From Bradyrhizobium sp. WSM1417 (GTDB taxonomy: Bacteria > Pseudomonadota > Alphaproteobacteria > Rhizobiales > Xanthobacteraceae): a DNA stretch of 64,000 nt. Below the pieces are notes generated by a model. The model ran no database searches, was not told the DNA's origin, and saw nothing but the letters and a program-made list of their open reading frames with translations. The DNA is taken from contig NZ_KI911783.1 of NCBI RefSeq assembly GCF_000515415.1, positions 6,807,831 through 6,871,830 of the forward strand, in the 5' to 3' direction. Shown here piece after piece: positions 8,344 to 17,384 of the stretch (position 1 is its first letter; every line of letters starts with the position of its first letter). A program made the translations under genes and the position numbers.

Positions 8344-8732
8344 TCTTTCTTCACTCCCCTCGCCTTCTTCGCCTTGGCCACCTGGTCGGCCAGTGTGCGC
8401 AACTGCTGCTGGTCGAGCATTGCATTGTCGACCATGCCGACGAGGACCTCCTCCATCGAGCCGTTGCAGAACCAATCGACGATGCGCTGCACCGCCTTGG
8501 CCGCAACCCGCGCGCGCGCTTCGGCTGCGTGGTAGACATAGGTGCGTCCGTCCACCGTGTGCCGAGCATAGCCCTTTTCTTCCAGCCGGCGCAGCACCGT
8601 GCGGACGGTCGATTCCTTCAGCCGACGCGACAGCTTCTCGCGCACCACCTCGGCCGTGACAGGACCATGGGCCCAAACCAGTTGCATGACCTCGTGCTCG
8701 AGATCGCCCAGTTCGGGCAAACGATCGTCCAT
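8340..8732 (-). CDS. blaI: BlaI/MecI/CopY family transcriptional repressor
   Basis: Winged-helix repressor of 130 aa. The family start LPELGDLEHEVMQLVWAHGPVTAEVV is recognisable, with the recognition helix around KESTVRTVLRRLEEKGY and the dimerisation tail containing the region normally cleaved by BlaR1-type proteases. ATG at 8732 was chosen by family length; AAAGGTCAG lies upstream. It is translationally coupled to the M56 protease (4-nt overlap), the standard pairing of this regulatory system. No beta-lactamase or penicillin-binding protein gene is nearby, so the regulated output is likely the adjacent DUF1800-DUF1501 operon and itself. Confidence 0.92.
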   Translation of the reverse strand: MDDRLPELGDLEHEVMQLVWAHGPVTAEVVREKLSRRLKESTVRTVLRRLEEKGYARHTVDGRTYVYHAAEARARVAAKAVQRIVDWFCNGSMEEVLVGMVDNAMLDQQQLRTLADQVAKAKKARGVKKE

Positions 8733-8761
8733 GGCGGCTGACCTTTGTTTCGAATTTTCTT

Positions 8762-8802
8762 GTAGCGCTACGGATCGTCGCATACACGGCCGCGCCGTGC
8801 AA
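8762..8802 (-). promoter_or_regulatory. autoregulated promoter/operator of the blaI-like operon
   Basis: On the minus strand a -35 box TTGCAC (8802-8797), 17-nt spacer and -10 GACGAT (8779-8774) precede the repressor gene. The palindrome-like GCTAC-GGATC-GTCGC lies over the -10 box (8767-8781), and a perfect 10-bp palindrome GTAGCGCTAC sits at 8762-8771. The element matches the DUF1800 promoter at 20 of 24 positions. This is the architecture expected for repressor autoregulation. Confidence 0.72.
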
Positions 8803-9077
8803 CGGGGTTTCTACCAGAAATGGTATCGCGTGCTGACCGAACCGGGGAAATAACGTCTCGGGAGTCGGATCGACTTTCGATCGGGCTAGCGGACTGCCCT
8901 GCCCCTCACCCGGATTGCGCCGGACGATGCTTCACATCGCCGGGGTCAATCCGACCTCTCCCCGCAGAAGAGCGGGGAGAGGTTAGGAGGCAACCTCTCT
9001 CACTCCCTCGCCCCGTTCTTACGGGGAGAGGGTGGGGTGAGGGGCTGCCTCCGCAAATTCAGATCGAATTGTAAGCC
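8803..9077. repeat. intergenic region with rhizobial palindromic repeat
   Basis: No gene was found between the blaI promoter and the malic enzyme gene. The stretch 8955-9048 holds palindromes of the dispersed type CCTCTCCCCGC...GCGGGGAGAGG and a second CCCCGTTCTTACGGGGAGAGG hairpin. The same CTCTCCCGC/GCGGGAGAG core recurs at 10946-10975, 11069-11094 and 60452-60470. Confidence 0.7.
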
Positions 9078-10730
9078 TCAGTACTGCGGCTCGTACATCT
9101 GGGACTGAACCAGCCCCTTCACGTCGTTGGGCGCAGGACCGTCCGCGAGCCCGCGCTGAAAGGCGACGTCGGCGACAGCGGCGGCGATGCGGACCGAGAC
9201 CTCGCGGATGCGCGGCAGCGCCGGGTAGAGGCTGCCTTGCGCGAGATCGTCCTTGCCGACGCAATCCGCGAGCGTATGGGCGGCCGCCATGAACATCTCG
9301 TCCGTTACCAGCCGCGAGCGGCTGGCGATCACGCCGAGGCCGACGCCCGGGAAGATGTAGGAGTTGTTGCCCTGGCGCGGCACGAAGGTGCGGCCGTTGA
9401 GCTTGACCGGGTCATACGGACTGCCGCAGGCAAACAGCGCGCGGCCGCCGGTGTAGCGGTAGGCGTCCTCCGCCGAGCATTCGGCCTTCGAGGTCGGATT
9501 GGAGAGCGCGAACACGATCGGCTGTTCGTTGAGCTCGGCCATCGCCTTGAGCACGTCGGGCGTGAAGGCGCCGCCGACCGCGGCAACACCGATGATCGCC
9601 GTCGGCTTCAGCGTCCTGATCGCGGTGAGGAAGTCGGCGATCGGCGCCTGGTCGGCATGGGCATAACGGAGCTTGTGACCGGACAGGCCTTCACGGCCGC
9701 CGACGACGAGGCCGCGGGAATCCACCAGCCAGTTGCGGCGGAGCGCTTCCGGCTCGGAGGCACCTTCCGCCATCATCGCGGACGTCACGAGATCGGCGAT
9801 GCCGGTCGCGGCCTCGCCCGCGCCGAGGAACAGGATGCGCTGATCCTTCAGCTTGCCGCCGTTGATGCGAAGCGCCGAAAACAGGCCGGCGAGCGCCACC
9901 GCAGCCGTGCCCTGGATGTCGTCGTTGAAGACGCAGGCCTCATCGCGGTATTTATGCAGCAGCTTGAACGCTGAATGATTCGCGAAATCCTCGAACTGGA
10001 TCAGCACACCCGGAAAGGTCTTACGCGCGGCGACCATGAACTCGTCGACGAAGCTATCATAGGCCTCGCCCGTGAGCCGCCGCTCGCGCAAGCCGAGATA
10101 ATATGGATCCTTCAAGAGCTCTTCGTTGTTGGTGCCGACGTCGAGCACGATCGGCAGGCACGTTTCGGGATGCACGCCGGCGCAGGCGGAATAGAGCGAG
10201 AGTTTTCCGACTGGAATGCCCATGCCGTTGGCGCCGAGATCGCCGAGGCCGAGGATGCGCTCGCCATCGGTAACGACGATCAGCTTGGCCGGATAGGGCC
10301 AGTTCTTCAGGATCTCGGCGATCTGGCCGCGATCGCGCGAGGAAATGAACATGCCGCGCGGCCGCTGGAAGATCAGGCCGTATTTCTGGCAGGCGAGCCC
10401 GACCGTTGGCGTGTAGATGATCGGCTGGATCTCGTCGATATTGTCGACGACGACGCGGAAGAACAGCGCCTCGTTGCGGTCGTGCAAGGCATTCAGCGCG
10501 ACGTATTTTTCGAGATCGGTCGGCAGCGTGCGCAGATTGACGAGCACCCGCTCGACCTGGGTCTCCATCGTCAGCACGCAAGGCGGAAGCAAGCCGCGCA
10601 GGCCGAGCGCATCGCGCTCCTTCGCGGTGAAGGCGGTGCCCTTGTTGAGCAGGGGATCGCGCAGCAGCGCCATGCCGTGCACGGAATCGGACGATGTCGA
10701 ATGGGCGCGGACCCGAGCAGGTCTATTCAC
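9078..10730 (-). CDS. malic enzyme (oxaloacetate-decarboxylating), large eukaryote-like type
   Basis: Malic enzyme of 550 aa, converting malate to pyruvate and CO2 with NAD(P). It belongs to the long SfcA/MaeA type rather than the phosphotransacetylase-fused MaeB type. Landmarks are LLNKGTAFTAKERDALGLRGLLPP, IIYTPTVGLACQKYG, VVTDGERILGLGDLGANGMGIPVGK, FEDFANHSAFKLL, FNDDIQGTAAVALAG, the Rossmann motif FLGAGEAATGIA and ALSNPTSKAECSAEDAY. In rhizobia malic enzymes feed acetyl-CoA synthesis from C4 acids. The GTG start at 10730 is preceded by GGGGGAATTC. The cofactor preference cannot be settled here. The gene stands alone between two repeat-containing spacers. Confidence 0.93.
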   Translation of the reverse strand: MNRPARVRAHSTSSDSVHGMALLRDPLLNKGTAFTAKERDALGLRGLLPPCVLTMETQVERVLVNLRTLPTDLEKYVALNALHDRNEALFFRVVVDNIDEIQPIIYTPTVGLACQKYGLIFQRPRGMFISSRDRGQIAEILKNWPYPAKLIVVTDGERILGLGDLGANGMGIPVGKLSLYSACAGVHPETCLPIVLDVGTNNEELLKDPYYLGLRERRLTGEAYDSFVDEFMVAARKTFPGVLIQFEDFANHSAFKLLHKYRDEACVFNDDIQGTAAVALAGLFSALRINGGKLKDQRILFLGAGEAATGIADLVTSAMMAEGASEPEALRRNWLVDSRGLVVGGREGLSGHKLRYAHADQAPIADFLTAIRTLKPTAIIGVAAVGGAFTPDVLKAMAELNEQPIVFALSNPTSKAECSAEDAYRYTGGRALFACGSPYDPVKLNGRTFVPRQGNNSYIFPGVGLGVIASRSRLVTDEMFMAAAHTLADCVGKDDLAQGSLYPALPRIREVSVRIAAAVADVAFQRGLADGPAPNDVKGLVQSQMYEPQY

Positions 10731-11182
10731 GAATTCCCCCAGGGAGTTTCTTATTGAAGGGCGGGCATTGTCGGCCAGCGCTCACCCGAGATCAAGGACG
10801 CAGAAGCCTGCGGCAAGCATCGTGATCCCGCACCGCAGCGAGGTTTTCGCGACAGACCGGTCGTCGTGCACGAAAAGGTTAACGCCGCAAAGCTAGTCAC
10901 TCCTCTCATGTGAGGGTGTGCAAGACGCGCCGCGTTGGCGGTGGGGCTCCCTCTCCCGCTTGCGGGGGAGGGTTGGGGTGGGGGTATCTCCGCGTCGGGA
11001 CTGTCGAGAATCGCGGCGGATGTTCCTGTGTGGTGAGAGCCCTCACCCGCCGCGCTCTGCGGCGCGTCGGCCTCTCCCGCAAGCGGGAGAGGCAAGCCCG
11101 CGCGATCTCACTCGCGGCCATCCTTCGAGACGGTCGCTGCGCGACCTCCTCAGGATGAGGAAAGCGCTTGTGGCGCCGCAAG
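10731..11182. repeat. intergenic region with two dispersed palindromic repeat families
   Basis: This 452-base spacer has no convincing gene. At 10946-10975 and 11069-11094 it carries CTCTCCCGC(T/A)(T/A)GCGGGAGAG-like hairpins. At 11118-11160 there is an inverted element CATCCTTCGAGACG...CCTCAGGATGAGG that recurs twice near 60.28-60.41 kb. The remaining part (10740-10930) probably contains the malic enzyme promoter, but no clear -35/-10 pair was identified. Confidence 0.65.
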
Positions 11183-12181
11183 CTACTCCGCCTTGATGTC
11201 GGCGGCCTTCACGATCGGCCACCATTTCTCGGTCTCGGCCTTCTGGAAGGCTCCGAGCGCTGCGGGCGTCTGCTGATCGGGCGGAGGAATCTCCTGCCCC
11301 AATTCGCCAAAGCGCTGCTTGACGGCAGGATCGGCAAGCACGGTGACGATGGCGGCGTTGAGCTTCGCGACGATCTCCTTCGGCGTGTTCTTCGGTGCCC
11401 AGATGCCGTGCCAGTAGGAGATGTAGAGACCGGGCAGCCCCGCCTCGTCGACCGTCGGGATATCGGGCGCGGAGGCGAGCCGCGTCGGCGACGTCACCGC
11501 GAACGCCTTGATCGTACCGTTCTTGTAGTGCGGCAGCGAGTTCGAGGCCTGATCGAACATGATGTCGATCTGCCCGGCCACGAGGTCGATCATGGCGGGC
11601 CCCGCGCCGCGATAGGGCACGAACTGGAAGTCGGTGCCGGTTCTCTCCTTGAAGAAGACACCGGCGACGTGGGCACCCGTGCCGGCACCGGCGGTACCGG
11701 CAGTCACCTTGCCGGGATTGGCCTTCAGCCACGCGATCATCTCTTTCAGAGTGTTGGCCTCGAGCGACTTCCGGCCGACGATGAGCTGCGTGCCCATCGC
11801 GATCGTCGCGACCGGCTCGAAATCGGCGATCACATCGTATGGCAGCTTGAAGATCGCGCCGTTGAGCACATGCGTGCCCCAATGGCCGATCGTGATCGTG
11901 GTGCCATCAGGCGTTGCACGCGCAACGCGGGCGCCGGCGATGCTGCCGGAGGCGCCCGCCACGTTTTCGACCACGATCGTCGCGTGCAATTCGGCGGCGA
12001 TGCGTTCGGACAGGATGCGTGCCAGCGTGTCGGTCGGACCGCCCGCCGCGAACGGCACCACGAGGGTGATCGGCCGCGACGGAAACGGCTGGGCGTTTGC
12101 CGGTGTGGCCCACGCCGCACATCCGATCAAGGCGCACACGACCATCACGTGGCCACGCAGTCCAGCCCACCGCCCCCGCAT
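11183..12181 (-). CDS. Bug family tripartite tricarboxylate transporter substrate-binding protein
   Basis: Periplasmic solute-binding protein of the TctC/Bug family, 332 aa. A Sec signal peptide (MRGRWAGLRGHVMVVCALIG, cleavage after ANA) is followed by the hallmark start FPSRPITLVVPFAAGGPTDTLAR. Other family features are the GSIAGARVARATPDGTT segment, VPYRGAGPAMIDLVAGQID and FDQASNSLPHYKNG. Bug proteins bind carboxylates such as citrate, glutamate or aromatic acids; the ligand here is unknown. No TctA/TctB genes adjoin it; the nearest are at 46.7-49.0 kb. ATG at 12181 has AGGGTGG upstream; a GTG three codons earlier is an alternative. Confidence 0.9.
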   Translation of the reverse strand: MRGRWAGLRGHVMVVCALIGCAAWATPANAQPFPSRPITLVVPFAAGGPTDTLARILSERIAAELHATIVVENVAGASGSIAGARVARATPDGTTITIGHWGTHVLNGAIFKLPYDVIADFEPVATIAMGTQLIVGRKSLEANTLKEMIAWLKANPGKVTAGTAGAGTGAHVAGVFFKERTGTDFQFVPYRGAGPAMIDLVAGQIDIMFDQASNSLPHYKNGTIKAFAVTSPTRLASAPDIPTVDEAGLPGLYISYWHGIWAPKNTPKEIVAKLNAAIVTVLADPAVKQRFGELGQEIPPPDQQTPAALGAFQKAETEKWWPIVKAADIKAE

Positions 12182-12279
12182 TCCATCCACCCTTTTTCAC
12201 CGCCCGCATGTCGTCAGCGGGCTGGGGCGAAGTGAACGCTGCCGGTTCGACCAAGGCAAGCGGTAAGTTTACCAAGCGA

Positions 12280-14610
12280 CTATCCTGCCGCTCGACGCGG
12301 CGTCAGATGAGCGGCGCTATCAGCCGGCGGCGCGATGTGCATCAGGATGGTCTGGGTGGCGGATGCGACCTCGATGCCGTTGTGCTGGAAACGCTGCTTC
12401 ATGCGGCGGTTGAATTCGCGCTGCACCGGCCAGCGGCCGGCCTCGGTGCAACGGATCTGGCCGACGATCGACACCATGGCGCCATCGACCTTGTCGATGC
12501 CCCAGAGCTCGAGATCGCCGCGGATCAGGCTGCGGAATTCCGCCTCGCGGCGCATCTCGTCGACGATGTCCTTGAGGATCTGGCCGGCGCGGTCGGTGTC
12601 CTCCTTGTAGGCGACGTTGACGCTGACGGACGCATTGCCGGCGCCGCGGCTGGCATTGGTGATGGTCGTGACCGCGCTGAACGGCACGATGTGCACGGCA
12701 CCGTCGCCAGCCCGCAGCCTGATCGTGCGGATCGAGACGTTCTCGACCACGCCCGAGAGCCCCGACACGCTGACGCTGTCGCCGACCTGGACGGTGTTCT
12801 CCAGCAGCAGGAATAGCCCGGTGATGAGATCCTGCACCAGCTTTTGCGAACCGAAGCCGATGGCGATGCCGACGATGCCGGCGCCCGCCAGCAGCGGCGC
12901 GACGTTGACGCCGATCTCGCTGAGCGCCGTGAGGCCGACGACGGTGGCGATCACGCACAGCAAGGCCGTGCGCAGCATCGGCTGAAAGGTCCGCAGCCGC
13001 GCGGCGCGGGCATAGTGGCCGTCGCGCGACAGCGAATTTATCTGGCGGTCCAGCAGCGCGTTACTGGCTTCCCAGATCGCCGCTGCGATGAACACGGCAA
13101 GGCCGATCGTCACCACCGCCGAGATCAGTCGGCTGCCGATCTGGCCGCCATAGAACCAGACGATGGCGTCGACGCCCCAGACTTCGAGCACGGCCACCAG
13201 GCCGATGAAGGCGATGACGCCGGATACGATCTTGCGCAGCAGCGGCAGGTAGCGGTTGGCGCGAATCTCGAGGCCCGGAAAGCGCTGGAGGATCTCCGGC
13301 TTGATGCGGAAGCCGCGGTCGATCAGGCCCAGCGTCAGCATGATGGCAACGCGCGTGATCAGCGCTACCGCGATGGTGCCGACGAAATATTGCAGCAGTA
13401 ACGAATAGCCGTTGCGAATGTTCAGCGCCCACACCGCCCACAGCGCCAGGTCGAGCGCGATGGCGAGATAATGCCAGCCGCCCGCAATGCGGTTGCGCAG
13501 TCCCGCCGCGATCCCCTGCCGGTCGGCCGGCGCGCGGATGGCTTCGGCGACCTGGCGGCGGCATTGCAGGATGATGACGACGATGAAGAGATGCACGACC
13601 AGCATCACCATGCGCAGGAGCGCGGCATAGCCGCCGCGATGCAGGCCCAGTAGCAGCGCCACATTGGCAAAGGCGATGCCGGAGACGCCGACACCGACGA
13701 TACGGCGCGCCCAGATCTCGATATAGGCGGCGGTTTCGGCCTTGACCGGAAACAAGCCGAACGGCCCCGCCAGCACACGGACCACACAGATGAGCCCGCG
13801 CGAGAATGCATAGGCGTTGACGACCGCGAGGATCACGAGGCGGACGGTGGCGGGCTCGCCGATCTCGGTGCCGAGCAGCGCCGTGGCGACGCCGACAAAG
13901 ACCAACACGGGAAGCAGCTCGAGCAGAAAGCGTCCCAGCACGAGGGGCAACCGCAGCATGATTTGCCAGGCCCGCGCCAGGCTGTGGCGGCGCCTGTGCA
14001 GTTCGGGCGCGGGGGTGACATCGGCCACCGATGACGGCGGATCGGCAATGGGCAACACCTGCACCGGCAGACGCGCCGTTTGCGGCATGCGCCCTTCAAG
14101 GAACACGACAGGGCGCCGGATCAGACGGAAGACCAGCCATTCGGCGCAAAAGGCGCAGCCGAACACCAGCGCAAGCTTCCAGGCGATCTCGATCAGGAGA
14201 TTGTAGGCCGCGGGGTCGTTCACGGTACGCACGATCCAGTAATAGAACGCCGGGAAGTGCGTGAGCGTCCTGGCCATATCGGCGACCTCTCGCGAAATTT
14301 CGCCGATCTCCTCGGACACGGTGAGCATGAGCTGCGCACCGAGACCGTCGGCCGCGAGCGGGATCGGCGATTTTGGCTCGGGCGCGGGCTGCTGTGCACC
14401 GGACGCATTCGCGATCACGCGCAGCGTGTCGATCATCTGCGCGCGTTTCTTGTCGTCCTGAAGCGTGTCCAGCGCGCGCTTGGCCTCATCGGGCGACAAC
14501 GCGGCAGCGCTGTTTGCCGCCGGTGCAGGCGGCGCGGCGCGGGTGCTGGAGAGAGATGAGATCGCGATCAAGAACGCGGCGAGAAGCGCGGAGGCAAGCT
14601 TATGCGACAC
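12280..14610 (-). CDS. MscS family mechanosensitive ion channel, large form
   Basis: Membrane protein of 776 aa. It has a signal peptide ending near TRAAPP, an extended periplasmic helical region, about ten membrane helices, and a C-terminal MscS core. The core includes the pore-lining helix stretch GIVGIAIGFGSQKLVQDLITG and the beta-domain around Glu623 (SGVVENVSIRTIRLR, then IVPFSAVTTITNAS). It resembles the YbdG/YnaI/MscK-like large channels that release solutes under hypo-osmotic stress. The GTG start at 14610 is chosen because AGGGAA precedes it and the signal peptide begins there; an upstream ATG at 14673 would add 21 unlikely residues. It is transcribed alone. Confidence 0.88.
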   Translation of the reverse strand: MSHKLASALLAAFLIAISSLSSTRAAPPAPAANSAAALSPDEAKRALDTLQDDKKRAQMIDTLRVIANASGAQQPAPEPKSPIPLAADGLGAQLMLTVSEEIGEISREVADMARTLTHFPAFYYWIVRTVNDPAAYNLLIEIAWKLALVFGCAFCAEWLVFRLIRRPVVFLEGRMPQTARLPVQVLPIADPPSSVADVTPAPELHRRRHSLARAWQIMLRLPLVLGRFLLELLPVLVFVGVATALLGTEIGEPATVRLVILAVVNAYAFSRGLICVVRVLAGPFGLFPVKAETAAYIEIWARRIVGVGVSGIAFANVALLLGLHRGGYAALLRMVMLVVHLFIVVIILQCRRQVAEAIRAPADRQGIAAGLRNRIAGGWHYLAIALDLALWAVWALNIRNGYSLLLQYFVGTIAVALITRVAIMLTLGLIDRGFRIKPEILQRFPGLEIRANRYLPLLRKIVSGVIAFIGLVAVLEVWGVDAIVWFYGGQIGSRLISAVVTIGLAVFIAAAIWEASNALLDRQINSLSRDGHYARAARLRTFQPMLRTALLCVIATVVGLTALSEIGVNVAPLLAGAGIVGIAIGFGSQKLVQDLITGLFLLLENTVQVGDSVSVSGLSGVVENVSIRTIRLRAGDGAVHIVPFSAVTTITNASRGAGNASVSVNVAYKEDTDRAGQILKDIVDEMRREAEFRSLIRGDLELWGIDKVDGAMVSIVGQIRCTEAGRWPVQREFNRRMKQRFQHNGIEVASATQTILMHIAPPADSAAHLTPRRAAG

Positions 14611-15454
14611 GAGGGATTCCCTGGGAAAAATGAATGCGACGGCGACGTCGGGACCGTCACCGCCGAAGCACATGCATCATGTCGGATCGACGCTATTCGC
14701 CCGGGCGCTGTGTCGGAAGTTGGCCAATGAGGCGACATTCTCTTGGCATTTGCCGCGGTGCAGGAAACGGGAACCGCGGTCTCAAGCCCGGACGCGCGCC
14801 ACTGGAATGCGGACGCACAAAACCTCTACCGTCACTCCGGGAGTCGGCCCGGAATGACGGCGATGAGGAGGAGAGAAGCACGATGTCAAAACGTGGCGGC
14901 CGCGTCACGGCCATCCGACATAATTCGGTGTGATGCAATCGATGTGACGTAGAATACAGCGCCGGGCAGGTAGGGGCTATGCCACACTGATGCAGCCCTC
15001 TAAACCTTGGCCCGGCGTGCCGTTCGCGTTTCTGCCGCTATGCGATAGTCCGAACGAGCTCCATCGCACTTAACGCGGCTGGTTCTGCGGAGGTGGTGTC
15101 ATAGACCTCCCCTTGCTCTTGATGTGGACGTTGCGCGTCGCTTGTCTGCGACCGCTGCGATGGTCCTCCCGTGACGCAGGACTGTCAAGCACGATCAACG
15201 GCGCGCAAATCACATTTGAAAACGCGTTCCATTCCAGCGCGACGGATTCGCCGCTGCCGAAACACGAGAAGTGGACGAGTTACGAGACCGCCCTTCCCGC
15301 CGCTGTGGAGCGCGTCTGCTACGGTGGCCCGCGGGTCCTGAGGAATTTGGGGATGATGACATCATACCCCTGTTTTGCCCGACGAGTCAAACCACTTCGA
15401 TAAATCCGCAATCGATCGAGCTGACCTTCAAGTCATTGATTTCGTTATCCCCGG
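14611..15454. other. 844-base intergenic region, mostly uncharacterised
   Basis: No convincing gene. A plus-strand frame of 96 codons at 15113-15403 has poor ribosome-binding context and unlikely composition, and is not called. At 14829-14861 there is an imperfect inverted repeat CGTCACTCCGGG/CCCGGAATGACG of the dispersed rhizobial type. At 15360-15384 lies a 25-mer (CATCATACCCCTGTTTTGCC and five more bases) that recurs inverted at 56043-56067. The rest may be an eroded element; nothing else is recognised. Confidence 0.5.
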
Positions 15455-16405
15455 CTACTGTGCATGGGGTTGTTTTCGCGTTTTTTGTTTCTTGCCCGCC
15501 TTCTCCTCCTTCTCCAGCGCCTTGCGCACCTCGTCGAACTCGCCCAGCGAGGCCTTGTCGGCGCGGGGAAATCGCAGATCGAGTTTTTCGAGCGCCGCGA
15601 CGATGGCCGACCCGATCACGACGCGGGCGAACCATTTGTGGTCGGCCGGCACGACATACCACGGCGCATGAGGCGTTGCCGTGTGCCGGACGATGTCCTG
15701 ATAGACCGCCTGGTAGCGCGGCCACAGCGCGCGCTCCTTGATGTCGTCCATGGAGAACTTCCACTGCTTGGACGGATCCTCCAGCCGGTCGAGGAAGCGC
15801 TCGCGCTGCTCGTCCTTGGACAGATTGAGGAAGAATTTCAGCACCACGGTGCCGTTGCGACAGAGATAGCGCTCCCACGCAGAGATGTCCTCGAATCGCT
15901 CCTTCCAGATGCTCTTGGTGACGAGCTTCGGCGGCAGCTTCTCCTTGCCGAGGATCTCCGGGTGCACGCGCGTCACCAGGCATTCCTCATAGTGGGAGCG
16001 GTTGAAGATGCCGATATGGCCCCGCTCCGGCAGCGCGACCACATGGCGCCAGAGGAAATCGTGGTCGAGCTCCTTGCTGCTCGGCGCCTTGAAGGCACTG
16101 ACTTCGCAGCCCTGCGGATTGATGCCCTCGAAGATCGCCTTGATCGCAGAATCCTTGCCGCCGGCGTCCATCGCCTGGAACACGATCAGCACCGACCAGC
16201 GGTCCTGGGCGTAGAGCTTCTCCTGAAAGGAAATCAGCCGCTTCATGTTGGCATCGAGAATCTCCTGGGCCTTCTCCTTATCGAGGTCGCCCTTCTCGTT
16301 GGTCTTGTGGTCCTTGAGATGAAACTTGCCCGAGCCATCGTAGCGGAACGGCGTGATGTAGCGATCAAGTTCCTGGGCGAGCGATTTGGACGACTTCTTG
16401 CTCAT
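15455..16405 (-). CDS. ppk2: polyphosphate kinase 2 family protein
   Basis: PPK2-family phosphotransferase, 316 aa, which uses polyphosphate to phosphorylate nucleoside mono- or diphosphates (or the reverse). The Walker A-like motif is FQAMDAGGKDSAIKAIF. The lid and Walker B regions are visible as FNRSHYEECLVTRVHPE and RNGTVVLKFFLNLSKDEQRERF, followed by the family's WKFSMDDIKERALWPRY and WYVVPADHKWFARV. The C-terminus is a Lys-rich tail. Start ATG at 16405 overlaps the end of livM by 41 bases; a GTG two codons earlier (16411) has AAGGTG placed upstream and is equally possible. It is the last gene of the ABC importer operon. Confidence 0.92.
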   Translation of the reverse strand: MSKKSSKSLAQELDRYITPFRYDGSGKFHLKDHKTNEKGDLDKEKAQEILDANMKRLISFQEKLYAQDRWSVLIVFQAMDAGGKDSAIKAIFEGINPQGCEVSAFKAPSSKELDHDFLWRHVVALPERGHIGIFNRSHYEECLVTRVHPEILGKEKLPPKLVTKSIWKERFEDISAWERYLCRNGTVVLKFFLNLSKDEQRERFLDRLEDPSKQWKFSMDDIKERALWPRYQAVYQDIVRHTATPHAPWYVVPADHKWFARVVIGSAIVAALEKLDLRFPRADKASLGEFDEVRKALEKEEKAGKKQKTRKQPHAQ

Positions 16406-17384
16406 GAGCACGGGGCACCTTGCGTTGCGGCTTCAATCGGTCGAGCAAGCTACCAAGGATGCCCTTCGGAAGGAATATGATGAAAAGCACGAGCAGCACG
16501 CCGTAGACGAGATTGTCCCAGCCGACCGCCTTGGTGCCAAAGCCGATGCGCAGGGTCTCGGCCAGCATAATCGTGATGACGGCGCCGAATGTCGGGCCGA
16601 GCGAGACGAACAGGCCGCCGACGATGGCCGCGAACACCATCTGGAGCGACACCGCGATGCCGCTGACGGTGTCCGGCGTGATGAACATCTGGTACTGGCA
16701 ATAGATCGCGCCGGCCAAGGCCGTCATCAGCGCGCTGAGCAGCGTGATCTTCAGCTTCTCCGCGGTGACGTCGACACCGGCGGCGGCCGCGGCGTCCTCG
16801 TCCTCCGAGATCGCCTCCAGCGCATAGCGCGCCATGCTGCGATCGACCCAGTGCCAGACCACGATGCCGAACAGCCAGACCCCGAGCGCGATCAGGTACC
16901 AGGTGATCTTGTCGTCGAATTGCAGCGACCAGAGCTTGTTGCCCGCGGCCCGGTTCGGCGTGTAGCCGAGCGAGCCGCCGGTATAGTCGCGCGTCGCCGT
17001 GATGACCTGAAGCACGATGCCGGAGAGCGCGAGCGTCACCAGCACGAAATAATGCCCGGTGATGCGGAAGCGAAAACAGGGATAGCCGACGATCAGCGCC
17101 AGCGCACCGGCCGCGACCATGCCGATGGGAATGCCGATCCAGGGCGACCATCCCAGGTGATTCCAGACTAGCGCGGTGACATAGGCGCCTATGCCCATGA
17201 AACCGCCGTGGCCGAGCGAGACCAGGCCGAACCGCCCCATCATCGACCAGGACGTATAGGCGAACGACCAGATCAGGATCAGCACCAGGATGTGCAGATG
17301 ATAGGGATCGCGATAGACGAAAGGCAGCGCGACCAGCGCGGCCAGTCCGATCCCCCAGGCCGCAAGCCGTCCCCGCCCCATCAT
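16365..17384 (-). CDS. livM: branched-chain amino-acid type ABC transporter permease LivM
   Basis: Inner-membrane permease of 339 aa with about nine to ten helices, LivM type. Landmarks are SLGHGGFMGIGAYVTAL (the conserved SLG.. start of the family core), the cytoplasmic coupling loop ALEAISEDEDAAAAAGVDV, and GLFVSLGPTFGAVITIMLAETLR near the C-terminus. It pairs with LivH to form the translocation channel. ATG at 17384 overlaps the livH stop as ATGA, indicating translational coupling; the longer frame upstream is ignored. Substrate may be a branched-chain amino acid, amide or another small compound. Confidence 0.92.
   Translation of the reverse strand: MMGRGRLAAWGIGLAALVALPFVYRDPYHLHILVLILIWSFAYTSWSMMGRFGLVSLGHGGFMGIGAYVTALVWNHLGWSPWIGIPIGMVAAGALALIVGYPCFRFRITGHYFVLVTLALSGIVLQVITATRDYTGGSLGYTPNRAAGNKLWSLQFDDKITWYLIALGVWLFGIVVWHWVDRSMARYALEAISEDEDAAAAAGVDVTAEKLKITLLSALMTALAGAIYCQYQMFITPDTVSGIAVSLQMVFAAIVGGLFVSLGPTFGAVITIMLAETLRIGFGTKAVGWDNLVYGVLLVLFIIFLPKGILGSLLDRLKPQRKVPRAHEQEVVQIARPGT

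Noticed and set aside
5824..8732. Classical beta-lactam-induced resistance module
   Set aside because: No beta-lactamase or penicillin-binding protein gene nearby and no SxxK sensor domain seen in the M56 protein.
10946..11160. Clustered short palindromes considered as a CRISPR array
   Set aside because: Repeats are inverted pairs of different families without regular spacing or unique spacers, and there are no cas genes.
15113..15403. 96-codon plus-strand frame in the mscS-ppk2 spacer
   Set aside because: No ribosome-binding site, no recognisable domain, and it ends inside a dispersed repeat.
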